Shown here piece after piece: positions 26,101 to 35,562 of a stretch of DNA of 64,000 nt (position 1 is its first letter; the number at the start of each line of letters is the position of its first letter). The translations under genes and the position numbers were made by a program. The stretch spans positions 186,001 to 250,000 of the forward strand of contig JAFEAT010000007.1 of NCBI GenBank assembly GCA_018266255.1, given 5' to 3'. Source of the DNA: Cyanobacteria bacterium SZAS-4 (GTDB lineage Bacteria > Cyanobacteriota > Vampirovibrionia > Obscuribacterales > Obscuribacteraceae). Below the pieces are notes generated by a model that worked only from the letters and a program-made list of their open reading frames with translations, was not told the DNA's origin and did no database searches.

Positions 26101-28661
26101 TCCTCTCTCACTACTTGCGGTGCGACTGTTTGCGCCGCGAAGCGAGCAGGGATTATTCCTGACAATATTGACGTCAATAAAACCAGCACCGATGCTTCTG
26201 CCAAGAAATCATACGGAACAGCAAACTGTACAGTCCAACCAAATGACTGTTTGTTGATAACAAAAATAAGCAGCAACGATAAAACAAACCCAAGAACTAA
26301 GCCAGAGACATTACCTAGCAAACCCAGAATTCCCGCTTCGGTCAACACGACTGATTGAATCTGTTTTGTGGATGCACCCATATAGCGAAGAATTCCAAAC
26401 TCTCTCCGTGACTCCAGAGCGAGCGCAAACAGAGCATTCATAACAGCGAGCATCGAGACGGCAATAGCAATTGTGTGCAATGCATAAGTGATTGCAAAAG
26501 TACGGTCAAAAATTTTGATGGCTTCTTTTCGTAGCTCGCTCGTAGTACGAATTGAGAAAAGCCCAACTTTCGCGAGACGTTTCTGGATTTCTGTTCGCAC
26601 AGCGTATGGATCTGCACCAGGTGTAAGATAAATCGCACAGTTTGAAACGCCCTGTTCGTGATACAAATCCTTATAAACTTGGCGAGGAATTACTATGTAA
26701 CCAAGGTCGCTAGCGTAGTTGTAGTAGACGCCTTCAATCTTGACTGAGTGATCGCCCGAAGGAGTTTGCAAAGTTAACGTGTCACCCGGGGCAACGTGCT
26801 TGCGTATAGCGAAACTCTCGGAAACAATAGCGCTATTTCTACCCATCCGAGCCAAGACAACATTCGTTGGCTCACCGGACGTGAATTTGAGATGCCCGTA
26901 TTTCTCAGTCACATTAAGATCGCCGGCACCAAGATTTGTTTGCTCGCCTTTATATTCAATCGGTGTATCAACAAAAGAATCCACTGCTGCAACGTTGGGA
27001 ACGTCTTTTATTATCGGAACCAACGATTGATCGAATTTTCCAAACCGGCTCCCTGCAGCCCTCGCGGACGGCTGCAACCAGAGATCGGCTTGCAGTGTTT
27101 GGTCAATCCACACCATTACAGTTTCGCGGAAACTGCCAATCATGATGCCAAGGCTTACCATCATTGCAATACCAATCATCAGACTTGCAACCGCAACTGA
27201 TGTTCGCCCTAGAGTTCCATGAAGCGAACGAGCGGCGAACAGTCCTTCAAAACCCAAAAACTTTCTCAACAACGCGCCCAGAAGAGGCAAAGAGAATCGC
27301 AGAGCTAACGGCATCACTAGTGCGGCACCGAGGATGGCGGCTAATGCAGCGACATATCCGAAAACAGGGAAGTTGTAGACGGGTTGCTGACCACTCGCAG
27401 CAACTGCACCAACGAAAAATAGTGCACCTAACAAACTGAGAAATGGCGAGAGTCGATCTATTTTAGATTCATACGAAGCTCGTCGAGTCGCCTCGGCCGG
27501 TGCAACACCAGTCGCTTCGATGACTGGTGGCACGGACGCTACCATGGTCAGAAACACTCCCAGGCAGAATGCCGCGACGAGGACTTGTGGCGCCATCGCC
27601 ACAGATTCCATCGGCGTCTGGAAATAAAAATGTTGAAAAGTGCCGGCGATGGCTTTCAATGCGCCTTGAGACATAGCAACGCCCATGAGTAATCCAATCG
27701 TGGTGCCGACTAGCCCAAACCAGAGTGCCTCGATCATAAACAAGGACATTATCTGGAACCGGCTGACACCAAGTGCTCTCATAGTTCCAATTTCGGGACG
27801 TCTGCGAATAACGGAGATGGTCATGGTGTTGTAAATCAAGAACATGCCAACCATCAAAGCGATAAAGGTAAGGGCAATTAGGTTGTACTTAAATGAACGC
27901 GTCATTTTTTCCACTTGCTCACCGCGCTGAGATGGTCTTTCCACAGCTACATGTGAAGGCAATTCCTGACGAATTTGAAATTGAACCTGGTCGAGCAAGC
28001 TCTCAGGAACGATTACTTCAATTTGACTAATTTTGCCGTCTGCATTGAGCGCGCGTTGAACAACATTCAAATCACCGACAACTAGATTGCCACTGTAGAC
28101 GCCGCCAAGTCCTTCGCCCGACATGATGTCAGAGACAATGAATTCTTCACTCTTGTCGTTAATGAGAAGTTTGAGCGTGCTACCTTTTGACAGGTGAAGT
28201 GTTTTCGCGAGGCGATCCCCAACAAGTACTGATCGCCCAGAAAACAGATCGAGAAAGTTTCCAGAACTCGAGCTCTCTTCGCTGTAAGATTTGAATTCAG
28301 GATCTCCCAGCATATCTATGCCGATGATTTGAACGAGCTCCTCATTCTTGTCAGCAACAGCCACTGTCTGTTCGATCATGGGCATATACTTTCCGCCCAC
28401 ACTACCTAGCCAGCTCAGTTCACTAAGCGCACTTTGATCCATGAACGGTCCCGATGTGCTGCGCACTTCGAGATTTGCCTTTCCGGAAACCAGGTCAACT
28501 GTCTCTTTGAATTTGATCAGCGCTGTATTATTCGCCAGACTGATTGCGATCAACACGCTGACACCGAGGGCGATGCCCGCTAAAGTCAGGCACGTGCGAG
28601 TTTTATTCTTTGCCAGATCGCGAAGAATGAAACGTCGAAATAAGCTTAATTCAAAGAACAT
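26097..28661 (-). CDS. FtsX-domain ABC transporter permease
   Basis: 854 aa, inner membrane. An N-terminal helix (about 20-42) precedes a MacB-like periplasmic domain (45-240) and an FtsX domain with three helices (about 260-385). Two more central helices (about 400-470) are followed by a second periplasmic domain and a second FtsX domain (about 715-850, with REFGILRYMGASTKQI). This doubled layout resembles YbbP/AttFG-type permeases, which do not form a through channel but transduce ATP hydrolysis to the periplasm, often for lipid or hydrophobic substrates. It overlaps the ATPase gene by 16 nt and the AttH-like gene by 4 nt. Confidence 0.92.
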   Translation of the reverse strand: MFFELSLFRRFILRDLAKNKTRTCLTLAGIALGVSVLIAISLANNTALIKFKETVDLVSGKANLEVRSTSGPFMDQSALSELSWLGSVGGKYMPMIEQTVAVADKNEELVQIIGIDMLGDPEFKSYSEESSSSGNFLDLFSGRSVLVGDRLAKTLHLSKGSTLKLLINDKSEEFIVSDIMSGEGLGGVYSGNLVVGDLNVVQRALNADGKISQIEVIVPESLLDQVQFQIRQELPSHVAVERPSQRGEQVEKMTRSFKYNLIALTFIALMVGMFLIYNTMTISVIRRRPEIGTMRALGVSRFQIMSLFMIEALWFGLVGTTIGLLMGVAMSQGALKAIAGTFQHFYFQTPMESVAMAPQVLVAAFCLGVFLTMVASVPPVIEATGVAPAEATRRASYESKIDRLSPFLSLLGALFFVGAVAASGQQPVYNFPVFGYVAALAAILGAALVMPLALRFSLPLLGALLRKFLGFEGLFAARSLHGTLGRTSVAVASLMIGIAMMVSLGIMIGSFRETVMVWIDQTLQADLWLQPSARAAGSRFGKFDQSLVPIIKDVPNVAAVDSFVDTPIEYKGEQTNLGAGDLNVTEKYGHLKFTSGEPTNVVLARMGRNSAIVSESFAIRKHVAPGDTLTLQTPSGDHSVKIEGVYYNYASDLGYIVIPRQVYKDLYHEQGVSNCAIYLTPGADPYAVRTEIQKRLAKVGLFSIRTTSELRKEAIKIFDRTFAITYALHTIAIAVSMLAVMNALFALALESRREFGILRYMGASTKQIQSVVLTEAGILGLLGNVSGLVLGFVLSLLLIFVINKQSFGWTVQFAVPYDFLAEASVLVLLTSILSGIIPARFAAQTVAPQVVREE

Positions 28662-29350
28662 TTTTGCTTATCACCAAATACGACACCGTCGCGTACCTCA
28701 ATAATGCGATCCGCGTAGTTGGCGGCGTCCTGACTGTGCGTAGCCATGATAATCGTCGGTTTGAATTCGCTATTCACAGACCGCAGCAACTCGAGAACAG
28801 CAGTTCCGTTTTCACTGTCAAGATTTCCAGTCGGCTCATCAGCAAGTATCAAAGTCGGTCGATGAACTAGCGCTCTAGCGATAGCTGTGCGCTGCATTTC
28901 TCCACCGGAAAGTTGTGATGGATAAAAATCAACGCGTTTTTCTAATCCAACGAGTAAGAGCATTTCGTTTGCTAGTCGTCTACACTCGCGCTCGTCTTTT
29001 CCAACAAGTTCTAAAGGCAACGACACGTTTTCCAAAACCGTCAAAGTCGACAGCAAATTGAAAAACTGAAAGATGAACCCAATTTTGGTGCCCCGAATTT
29101 TAGTAGTTTGTTCGTCTGACATTGCAGTCAGATCTTGCTCATCAAACCAAACTTGACCGCCCGTGGGCTTGTCGATGCCCCCCATCAGGTTCAACAACGT
29201 CGATTTTCCGCAGCCGCTGGGTCCCATCAAAGCAACAAATTCACCCGCTTGAAAGTTCAAAGAAACGTCTTTGACTGCGTTGACATGGTGGTCACCGTAG
29301 GTTTTGGAAACACCCACCACGCGCAGTTGAAAAGTTGAACTGTCTGACAC
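28646..29350 (-). CDS. LolD/MacB-type ABC transporter ATP-binding protein
   Basis: 234 aa ATPase subunit of the transporter formed with the downstream FtsX permease. Walker A is GPSGCGKST, Q-loop IFQFFNLL, signature LSGGEMQRTAIARAL, Walker B LILADEPTG, and the switch His is in MATHS. The spacing fits the LolD/MacB subfamily. It is the first gene of the three-gene attE-attFG-attH-like operon, transcribed away from the helicase gene. Energy supply for moving a substrate held by the AttH-like partner is inferred from family context. Confidence 0.95.
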   Translation of the reverse strand: MSDSSTFQLRVVGVSKTYGDHHVNAVKDVSLNFQAGEFVALMGPSGCGKSTLLNLMGGIDKPTGGQVWFDEQDLTAMSDEQTTKIRGTKIGFIFQFFNLLSTLTVLENVSLPLELVGKDERECRRLANEMLLLVGLEKRVDFYPSQLSGGEMQRTAIARALVHRPTLILADEPTGNLDSENGTAVLELLRSVNSEFKPTIIMATHSQDAANYADRIIEVRDGVVFGDKQKCSLN

Positions 29351-29679
29351 TAATCCTCATCAAAACCGAGCGATTGAACTCTCGATATTATAGCCATCGC
29401 GGGTCTAGCCCGGCAGTGGACACTACCTCGTCCCGGTAATTGTATCCAATCATCCGTGAACATTCGGGAAATCCGGTTAAAACCAGGCAACAGTACTCTA
29501 AACCTTCACCATACCAAGCCTTCGACTAAACCTTCACAGGTACTAAACCTTCTCTTTGGTTTGCAGCCGTTTGCAGCCATTACCTGTTCTTTGGTTTGCA
29601 GCCCTTCCTTGTTCTTTGGTTGTATCAGGAGCCAAAATGCCCTATGTTTTAGGCTACTACTGAGGCAGAAATCGATACG
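29351..29679. other. Divergent spacer with two interleaved short direct-repeat families
   Basis: 329 nt between the ABC ATPase and helicase starts. CTAAACCTTC(A/T)C occurs three times (29498, 29526, 29543) and TCTTTGGTTTGCAGCC twice (29553, about 29589), with partial copies GTTTGCAGCC (about 29569) and TCTTTGGTTG (about 29613). No ORF with coding character. The promoters of both flanking genes must lie here, but I see no convincing -35/-10 pair. Confidence 0.65.
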
Positions 29680-32600
29680 TTGGCAGAAGTTACCCAGTCA
29701 AACCTACTGAGCGAACTAAATTTCCGTTATCCCTTGCGCAAGTATCAGACGGAAATTCTCGATCTGGTCAACAAGAAAGTTGCAGACGGTGAGCGGGAAA
29801 TTCACATCGTTGCACCACCGGGTGCAGGCAAAACGATTATCGGTTTGCAACTGGTCAGCACTCTAAAATGTCCGAGTCTTATTATCTCGCCGAATACGAC
29901 TATTCAATCTCAATGGGGTCAGAAACTAGATCTATTTTTGCCACCAGATGCAGAGGCTTTTGGCTCACGCCACTTACTTGGAACGCAAGAAGATAAGCCG
30001 CTCAAACCGATAACACTATTGACATATCAGGTGCTTTCAACTCCTGGAAGAGAACAGGAATATTTGGATAAACTGGCGCACCAAGCCTGGATTGAAGAAC
30101 TGAGAAATGGTCGCTCACTTTCAGTAGGTGAAGCAGAAATACGGATACTCGATTTACTGCAAAACAATCCTAAGGCTCATCAAAAGGAAATATCCAGGCA
30201 TGCAAGTCGATTGAGAAGAAATTTGAGTGACGTGTTGGATCTGAACGAGGTTTTGCATGAGAATGCACTGGCGCTCCTTCAATCTTTACGCCGACAAAAT
30301 TTCCAACTGGTCATCTTTGATGAGTGCCACCATTTGACAGATTACTGGGCAGCAATCATGACACATCTTGTCAAACATCTCGGAGATCCGCTTGTCGTGG
30401 GTCTAACAGGAACGCCACCAGAAGGTAAATCAGCGAGTCAAAAAACAAGATATCTGTCTCTAGTGGGAGAAATCGACTATCAGGTGCCTACTCCTGCGCT
30501 GGTCAAAGAAGGCGGTTTGGCGCCATTTCAGGACCTCGTCTATTTCACTGAACCAACAGAAACAGAGTTCAAGTTTTTGCAGGAACAGCACGAAGATTTC
30601 CATGACCTCATAGAGGAGCTAATCCGACCAACCAATCAATCAGACCAGCAGTCGATGGCGCCCCTGAGCTTGTGGGTGCAAGAACGCGTGGAAGAGTTGA
30701 ACGCCAAACCGGAACTGCTCGTGGCAGAGCAACCGGCGCAATACGTTCCAAAAGTGAAAAAAATCAACTCAAATACCCACGGTGTTCGATTCAACAAAAG
30801 TGATGCGAAGAAACAAAAAGCCGAATCAACGCTAGTGCCAATGTCGGGATGGAAGTATTTTGCCAGCCGCAGACCGCAGCTCGCCACGTCACTTTGCCGA
30901 TACATGTACAAAATGCAAATTCCGATTCCACGCGAAATTGAGATGAATGAATTAATCGAGGAGTCTCCCGTTCTTGAAGATTGGATGGTTTTACTCGAGG
31001 ATTATGCTTCGCACAAACTCAAAGTTTCCGCGGATAAGACAGACCAAAAATTGTATGCTCGCCTGAAATCATCGGCGCGGAAGCTCGGTTATGGATTCAC
31101 CGAACAAGGACTCCGCAAACAAGCTTCACCGGTGGATCGTGTGCTCGCATTCAGTAACAGCAAAGCGCAGGGCGTCGCCAAAATATTAGATGTCGAACAT
31201 CGAAATTTAGGCGATAGATTGAGGGCGGTAGTTGTGACAGATTTCGAGCGTATGTCGGCTACTGCTGTTAAATCACTCGACGGTATTTTGTCTGAAGAAT
31301 CTGGTGGAGCAATCGATGCACTGAAAACACTACTCGCGAGTCCTATTGGAGCAGAGGTGAATCCGTGCCTGGTCACTGGTTCTTTGCTGCTCACCGATAA
31401 ACGAATCGCTGCTCAATTCGTTGACGCCGCGAAAGATTACATACAACGTGAGGGGGCGAAACTCCAACTGATTGTAAAAGACTCCGACAACGAAGCCTAC
31501 AGTGAAATCACCGACACTGGTGCGCAATGGGAGTCACGTTTTTATGTTGGAATGGCAACTGAAATTTTCGAACGCGGCATCACAAAATGCCTGATTGGCA
31601 CACGTGGATTGTTCGGCGAAGGGTGGGACAGTCAGGCTCTTAACACACTAATTGACCTGACGACGACGACGAGCCCAGTTTCAGTCAAACAGTTGCGCGG
31701 ACGCTCAATTCGCCTGCACGCGAATGATCCTGCTGGAGCGCGCAAGTGTGCCAACAATTGGGATGTTGTTTGCATCGCACCAAAACTTGAGAAAGGTCTG
31801 AACGACTACAACAGATTTGTACGCAAACACGAAGGTTACTTTGGTATCACTGATGATGGCGAAATTCAATGCGGTGTTGGGCACGTTCATGCGGCACTCT
31901 CAGAACTGACACCGGCGGAAGTTTTTGCATCAATCGAAGACTTTAACCAGGAAATGACTGATAGAGCGCTAGTTCGCGAAAAGATTTTCGATTTATGGAA
32001 AATTGGACAGCCCTACAAAAATAGAGCACTCGGATGCATCGAAATTCGGAAACTCAGAAAACTCGCGCTTACACCTCCGCACATCCATAGAAATCTAAAT
32101 TACAAAGAACATGCAAGCGAGTTGCGAAGCCACCTGATCGGAGTGTGGGGTGAGTATTCGATCCTCAGTGTTGGATTTTCTCTGGTGGCGCTTGGCGCCT
32201 TACATTTGCCGCTTATGCTAGCCACCGTTCCGCTTTTGCTCACTATTTCACTAGCAGCAAAAAAATATCAGTCGCTCTACAATAAATTGCAAATCGAAAC
32301 TTGCAAACCAAACAGTCAGGAATCATCACTGACTGATATTGCAACAGCTGTCTTGTCGGCGCTGCAACGTCGACACTTTATTCCAGACACGGTGACGCGT
32401 GAAAGCATCAAGGTCTCAATCCGCACAGACGGCACCTATCGAGTCTTTTTAGATGACGTCGAGCCTGAACAGTCCAACCACTTCATCAACTGCATCAAAG
32501 AAACTTTGATGCCGATTACCAACCAGCCGTTCTTGATACCAAAGTATGAATACTTTGTCGGAGACGTTGAAGTCGAGGAACACGGCGAGCAAAAGGAAAA

Positions 32601-32829
32601 AAGATTCTTCCGCGCATATCTGGCTGGCAAAGCTGAACCGCGTATTGCGGCGTACTACCCGGTGCCGGGGTTGCTGGCCCGCTCGGAGAAGGGGCGAGAG
32701 GCATATGAAGCAGCGTGGAATAAGTACGTTAGCCCCGGCTTCATCGTGGCTACGGAGACAAAACCTGAGCTGTTGAATCGGTACTTTAGAATGGGTCCAA
32801 GCCTGGCACAAAGGCTTTTGTGGGAATGA
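29680..32829 (+). CDS. SF2 DEAD/DEAH-box helicase with predicted membrane hairpin
   Basis: 1049 aa. Superfamily 2 motifs: Q-like RYPLRKYQTEIL; motif I PPGAGKT; Ia SPNTTIQ; motif II DECHH; motif III GLTGTPP. In the second RecA lobe are LIGTRGLFGEGWDSQ and QLRGRSIRL (motifs V and VI). A roughly 250-residue insertion separates the lobes. After the helicase core, residues about 825-865 (VGFSLVALGALHLPLML, ATVPLLLTISLAA) form two hydrophobic stretches compatible with a membrane hairpin, followed by about 190 residues I do not recognise. Start TTG 29680 is the only usual start downstream of the in-frame TAG at 29650. The histidine kinase gene starts 9 nt after the stop. Confidence 0.87.
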   Translation: MAEVTQSNLLSELNFRYPLRKYQTEILDLVNKKVADGEREIHIVAPPGAGKTIIGLQLVSTLKCPSLIISPNTTIQSQWGQKLDLFLPPDAEAFGSRHLLGTQEDKPLKPITLLTYQVLSTPGREQEYLDKLAHQAWIEELRNGRSLSVGEAEIRILDLLQNNPKAHQKEISRHASRLRRNLSDVLDLNEVLHENALALLQSLRRQNFQLVIFDECHHLTDYWAAIMTHLVKHLGDPLVVGLTGTPPEGKSASQKTRYLSLVGEIDYQVPTPALVKEGGLAPFQDLVYFTEPTETEFKFLQEQHEDFHDLIEELIRPTNQSDQQSMAPLSLWVQERVEELNAKPELLVAEQPAQYVPKVKKINSNTHGVRFNKSDAKKQKAESTLVPMSGWKYFASRRPQLATSLCRYMYKMQIPIPREIEMNELIEESPVLEDWMVLLEDYASHKLKVSADKTDQKLYARLKSSARKLGYGFTEQGLRKQASPVDRVLAFSNSKAQGVAKILDVEHRNLGDRLRAVVVTDFERMSATAVKSLDGILSEESGGAIDALKTLLASPIGAEVNPCLVTGSLLLTDKRIAAQFVDAAKDYIQREGAKLQLIVKDSDNEAYSEITDTGAQWESRFYVGMATEIFERGITKCLIGTRGLFGEGWDSQALNTLIDLTTTTSPVSVKQLRGRSIRLHANDPAGARKCANNWDVVCIAPKLEKGLNDYNRFVRKHEGYFGITDDGEIQCGVGHVHAALSELTPAEVFASIEDFNQEMTDRALVREKIFDLWKIGQPYKNRALGCIEIRKLRKLALTPPHIHRNLNYKEHASELRSHLIGVWGEYSILSVGFSLVALGALHLPLMLATVPLLLTISLAAKKYQSLYNKLQIETCKPNSQESSLTDIATAVLSALQRRHFIPDTVTRESIKVSIRTDGTYRVFLDDVEPEQSNHFINCIKETLMPITNQPFLIPKYEYFVGDVEVEEHGEQKEKRFFRAYLAGKAEPRIAAYYPVPGLLARSEKGREAYEAAWNKYVSPGFIVATETKPELLNRYFRMGPSLAQRLLWE

Positions 32830-32838
32830 CTCCTGACC

Positions 32839-34665
32839 ATGCGCTTTCAGGAACCACCCTTATCGAGAAAGACATTTATACTCGTCGCAGTTCCGCTGGC
32901 GTTCGAGCTGATTTTCGTGTTCGCCCTGGCGTTCTTACTGCAGCAATACGAAGTGCAACTTGAAGACGAACGACATGCACGTGACGTTACAAGTCACCTC
33001 AATCAAATTTTGAGATTGCTTATGGCGGAAGGTACGAACGCGGTCACAGCGAAGATCGCGAACAATCCGCTAGACCAAACAAGCAAGCGCAGAGTTTTGG
33101 ACACACGCATCAAAGCTGAAACAGCTGAGACTCAAAGAATAGTAGCGGGGCATCCAGACGAAGAAGCAGCCTTCAACGAAATCTACGAGATGCTGACCGG
33201 GTGCCTCAAAATTCTCGCAGACAACAAACAAGCAACAGCTGAAGGCGATCGATTTGCGATGCTCAAAGCTTGGGGTGGATTGAATAGGCTGACGCTGAAG
33301 CTTCAAAGCAGAATGGACGAATTGATCATTCAGATGAGCACTCTGCAGGAAGAAAAACAGGCGCAGCAAAGTTTGACTAAGACTTATGTTAGCGTATTGC
33401 TATGCGCCGGACTGCTGCTGAACATTTGTATCGTTGTAGGGTTAGCATGGATTTTCCATCGGGGCACAATCAAACGTCTCAACACATTGATGGATAACAC
33501 CCAACGATTGGCTCGGGGTCAGGAACTCAGCCCACGCATCGAGGGTCTCGACGAAATCGCCAGTCTAGACAATACCTTCCGTCAAATGGCTGCGTTGCTG
33601 GAAGAAGCGACGCGAAAGCAGCGAGCAGCTTTCGAAAATGCGGTCGATGTAATTTGCTCGATCGACAAAGACGGGCGTTTTGCCGCAGTCAACCCGGCAT
33701 CAACCACTGTTTGGGGTTTAGCACCAGACGAATTACTTGGCACTAGAATCAGCCAAATGGTCTTCAAAGATGACGTCAATGACACGCTGGAAAAGATAAA
33801 ACAGATCATCAGCGATCAATCTTCTGGTGCGTTCGAGAACCGCGTCATAAGAAGCGATAAAACCTTAGTTGATATGAACTGGACGGCGCAATGGTCAGGC
33901 GAAGAAAAGACGCTTTATTGCGTTGCGCACGACATCACGGAGCGAAAGCAAATCGACAGATTAAAGGCAGACTTCGTTGCTATGGTCAGTCACGATTTAC
34001 GCACGCCACTAAATTCGGTGCAAGGTTTTTTAGAGCTTCTTGGCGCAGAAGCATATGGGAATCTGAATGAAGAAGGATACGATTCACTTGAAATCACAGA
34101 GGCGAGCGTAAAGCGCTTGATTGCTCTGATCAACGATCTGCTCGATTTAGAAAAAATGGAATCAGGAATGTTGGAGCTGCGCATAGGCAAAACAAACCTC
34201 AAGACAGTTTTGACGAGTTCAATTGGTTCCGTGATCAGTTTCGCCAAGCAAGCTGGCGTCGAAGTAAAAATCTCAAACGACGCAAGTTTAGTGCTCGATG
34301 CAGACAGCGACCGCCTCGTGCAGGTGGTTGTGAACTTGCTTTCCAATGCGATCAAATTTTCACCTAAGGGCTCTCAAGTTTCGATCGACATCGACAAACT
34401 GTCAGACTCAGTACGGGTGAATATAAGAGATCGAGGACGAGGTGTTCCAGAAAGTATGCGCGAATCGATTTTCGAACGATTCAAACAAGTTGAACTAAAC
34501 GATGAACGCAAGAAGGGCGGCTCAGGTCTGGGACTGGCAATTTGCAAAGCGATCGTCGAAAGGCATGGCGGCAAAATCGGTGTCGAGCCCGGAGCCGACC
34601 AGGTTGGTAGCGTCTTCTGGTTTACACTGCCACTGCAAGCTGCTGCGGTGACGGCAGGAAGTTAA
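32839..34665 (+). CDS. PAS-domain sensor histidine kinase
   Basis: 608 aa membrane kinase. Helix 1 about 13-33, extracytoplasmic helical sensor about 34-182, helix 2 about 184-205, HAMP about 206-258, PAS about 260-370 (AFENAVDVICSIDKDGRFAAVNPA), HisKA with phospho-acceptor His in VSHDLRTPL, and HATPase_c with N box LLSNAIKF, G1 DRGRGVP, F box FERFKQ and G2 GGSGLGLAI. The sensor is CHASE3-like in length and coil content; ligand unknown. It probably shares a transcript with the helicase (9-nt gap). An OmpR-type regulator 0.9 kb away on the opposite strand is a possible partner. Confidence 0.95.
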   Translation: MRFQEPPLSRKTFILVAVPLAFELIFVFALAFLLQQYEVQLEDERHARDVTSHLNQILRLLMAEGTNAVTAKIANNPLDQTSKRRVLDTRIKAETAETQRIVAGHPDEEAAFNEIYEMLTGCLKILADNKQATAEGDRFAMLKAWGGLNRLTLKLQSRMDELIIQMSTLQEEKQAQQSLTKTYVSVLLCAGLLLNICIVVGLAWIFHRGTIKRLNTLMDNTQRLARGQELSPRIEGLDEIASLDNTFRQMAALLEEATRKQRAAFENAVDVICSIDKDGRFAAVNPASTTVWGLAPDELLGTRISQMVFKDDVNDTLEKIKQIISDQSSGAFENRVIRSDKTLVDMNWTAQWSGEEKTLYCVAHDITERKQIDRLKADFVAMVSHDLRTPLNSVQGFLELLGAEAYGNLNEEGYDSLEITEASVKRLIALINDLLDLEKMESGMLELRIGKTNLKTVLTSSIGSVISFAKQAGVEVKISNDASLVLDADSDRLVQVVVNLLSNAIKFSPKGSQVSIDIDKLSDSVRVNIRDRGRGVPESMRESIFERFKQVELNDERKKGGSGLGLAICKAIVERHGGKIGVEPGADQVGSVFWFTLPLQAAAVTAGS

Positions 34666-34704
34666 ATACAAAAGCAGAATCAAGATCCAACGAACTGCAA
34701 TAGG

Positions 34705-35343
34705 CTAGCGTGGTTGTTGGCACGTGACGAATTGCGGACACGATGTGCCGCCGTGAACCTGCAGCACGCCCACTGAACCGCTCACCGTTATATTTTTGAT
34801 CGTCACTTGCTGACAAGGATTTGCGTCGAAGACTACGCCCACCGCTGGTGTTCCTGAAGTTACAGGCGGATTGAATTGCCCAGGCGCAACGGTGAAATCA
34901 GCACTGGTCAGGCTAGAAAAGGAGACCGAATAAGTTGGATATGGAGCTTGATCGGTCAAAAGATAAACGTTGACGGTTCCATTTTTTCCGTTGCGCAACG
35001 AGAACGATAAGCCAGTAAATGGTGTCGGTGTCACGCTCGCTCCTACATAAGTGGCACCTGCTCCGCCACCTGTTGGTGTGCCATCACAACCATATGTGTG
35101 ATTCGCATTTTGCAGTATGTAGCCAGACTTTCCTGGTCCTGAAATGAAACTGGCGGAAGCGCCTCCACATGCGTAGGAGGTGACCTGTCCAGGTCCGTGA
35201 GATGGAGTGCCATGAACAGCTGCGGTCTGAATTGGAGTCGCCTGTTCAGCTTCTACGTTGTGCGAGTTGCCTGCCCGCACCGCTGATGGTGCGACTACTA
35301 ATAGTGAGATTGTGGTAAATAAGCTGATCTGAAATCTTGTCAC
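34705..35343 (-). CDS. Secreted protein of unknown function
   Basis: About 212 aa. A signal peptide (RFQISLFTTISLLVVAPSAVRAG) starts at GTG 35343, with GGAGG about 4 nt upstream; the longer ORF from 35481 has no signal-like start and runs into the repeat region. The mature part is Gly/Ser/Thr-rich and beta-rich, with Cys residues near YACGG, YGCDG, ANPCQQ, TSCPQ and VTCQQ that could form disulfides. Family unknown. It lies convergent with the kinase gene (39 nt) and downstream of the response regulator on the same strand. Confidence 0.72.
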   Translation of the reverse strand: MTRFQISLFTTISLLVVAPSAVRAGNSHNVEAEQATPIQTAAVHGTPSHGPGQVTSYACGGASASFISGPGKSGYILQNANHTYGCDGTPTGGGAGATYVGASVTPTPFTGLSFSLRNGKNGTVNVYLLTDQAPYPTYSVSFSSLTSADFTVAPGQFNPPVTSGTPAVGVVFDANPCQQVTIKNITVSGSVGVLQVHGGTSCPQFVTCQQPR

Positions 35344-35468
35344 GCGTCCTCCACTTGATTCATTAACTAGAGCATTGTACCGGGGCGCCTTTGACAGCGA
35401 AGAAGAATAGCCGGTCGCTCTCGATAAATCAAGCGGGGTGACGTACACAGCGAGAACTGACGCTTCCA

Positions 35469-35562
35469 GCTTGTTTCTCAACCGATATCGGCTTGCGGTT
35501 TAACCGACCGTAGTTTGCGGTCTCTTAACTGATATCCGCTTACGGTCTTCTAACCGATGTCC
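35469..35562. repeat. Four tandem units, each holding a stop codon, at the 3' end of the response regulator
   Basis: Minus-strand units of 25, 26, 21 and 22 nt at 35538-35562, 35512-35537, 35491-35511 and 35469-35490. All carry a GAYATCGGTTAR-like core. The first holds the gene's own stop TAG (35550-35552); the others hold TAA (35525-35527), TAA (35500-35502) and TGA (35478-35480). Confidence 0.9.

Noticed and set aside
29498..29625. Insertion-sequence remnant in the divergent spacer
   Set aside because: Short direct repeats only; no inverted ends, target duplication or transposase fragment.
29671..29682. ATC start for the helicase (GAGG 5 nt upstream)
   Set aside because: ATC starts are very rare and no family N-terminus supports the extra three residues; TTG 29680 retained.
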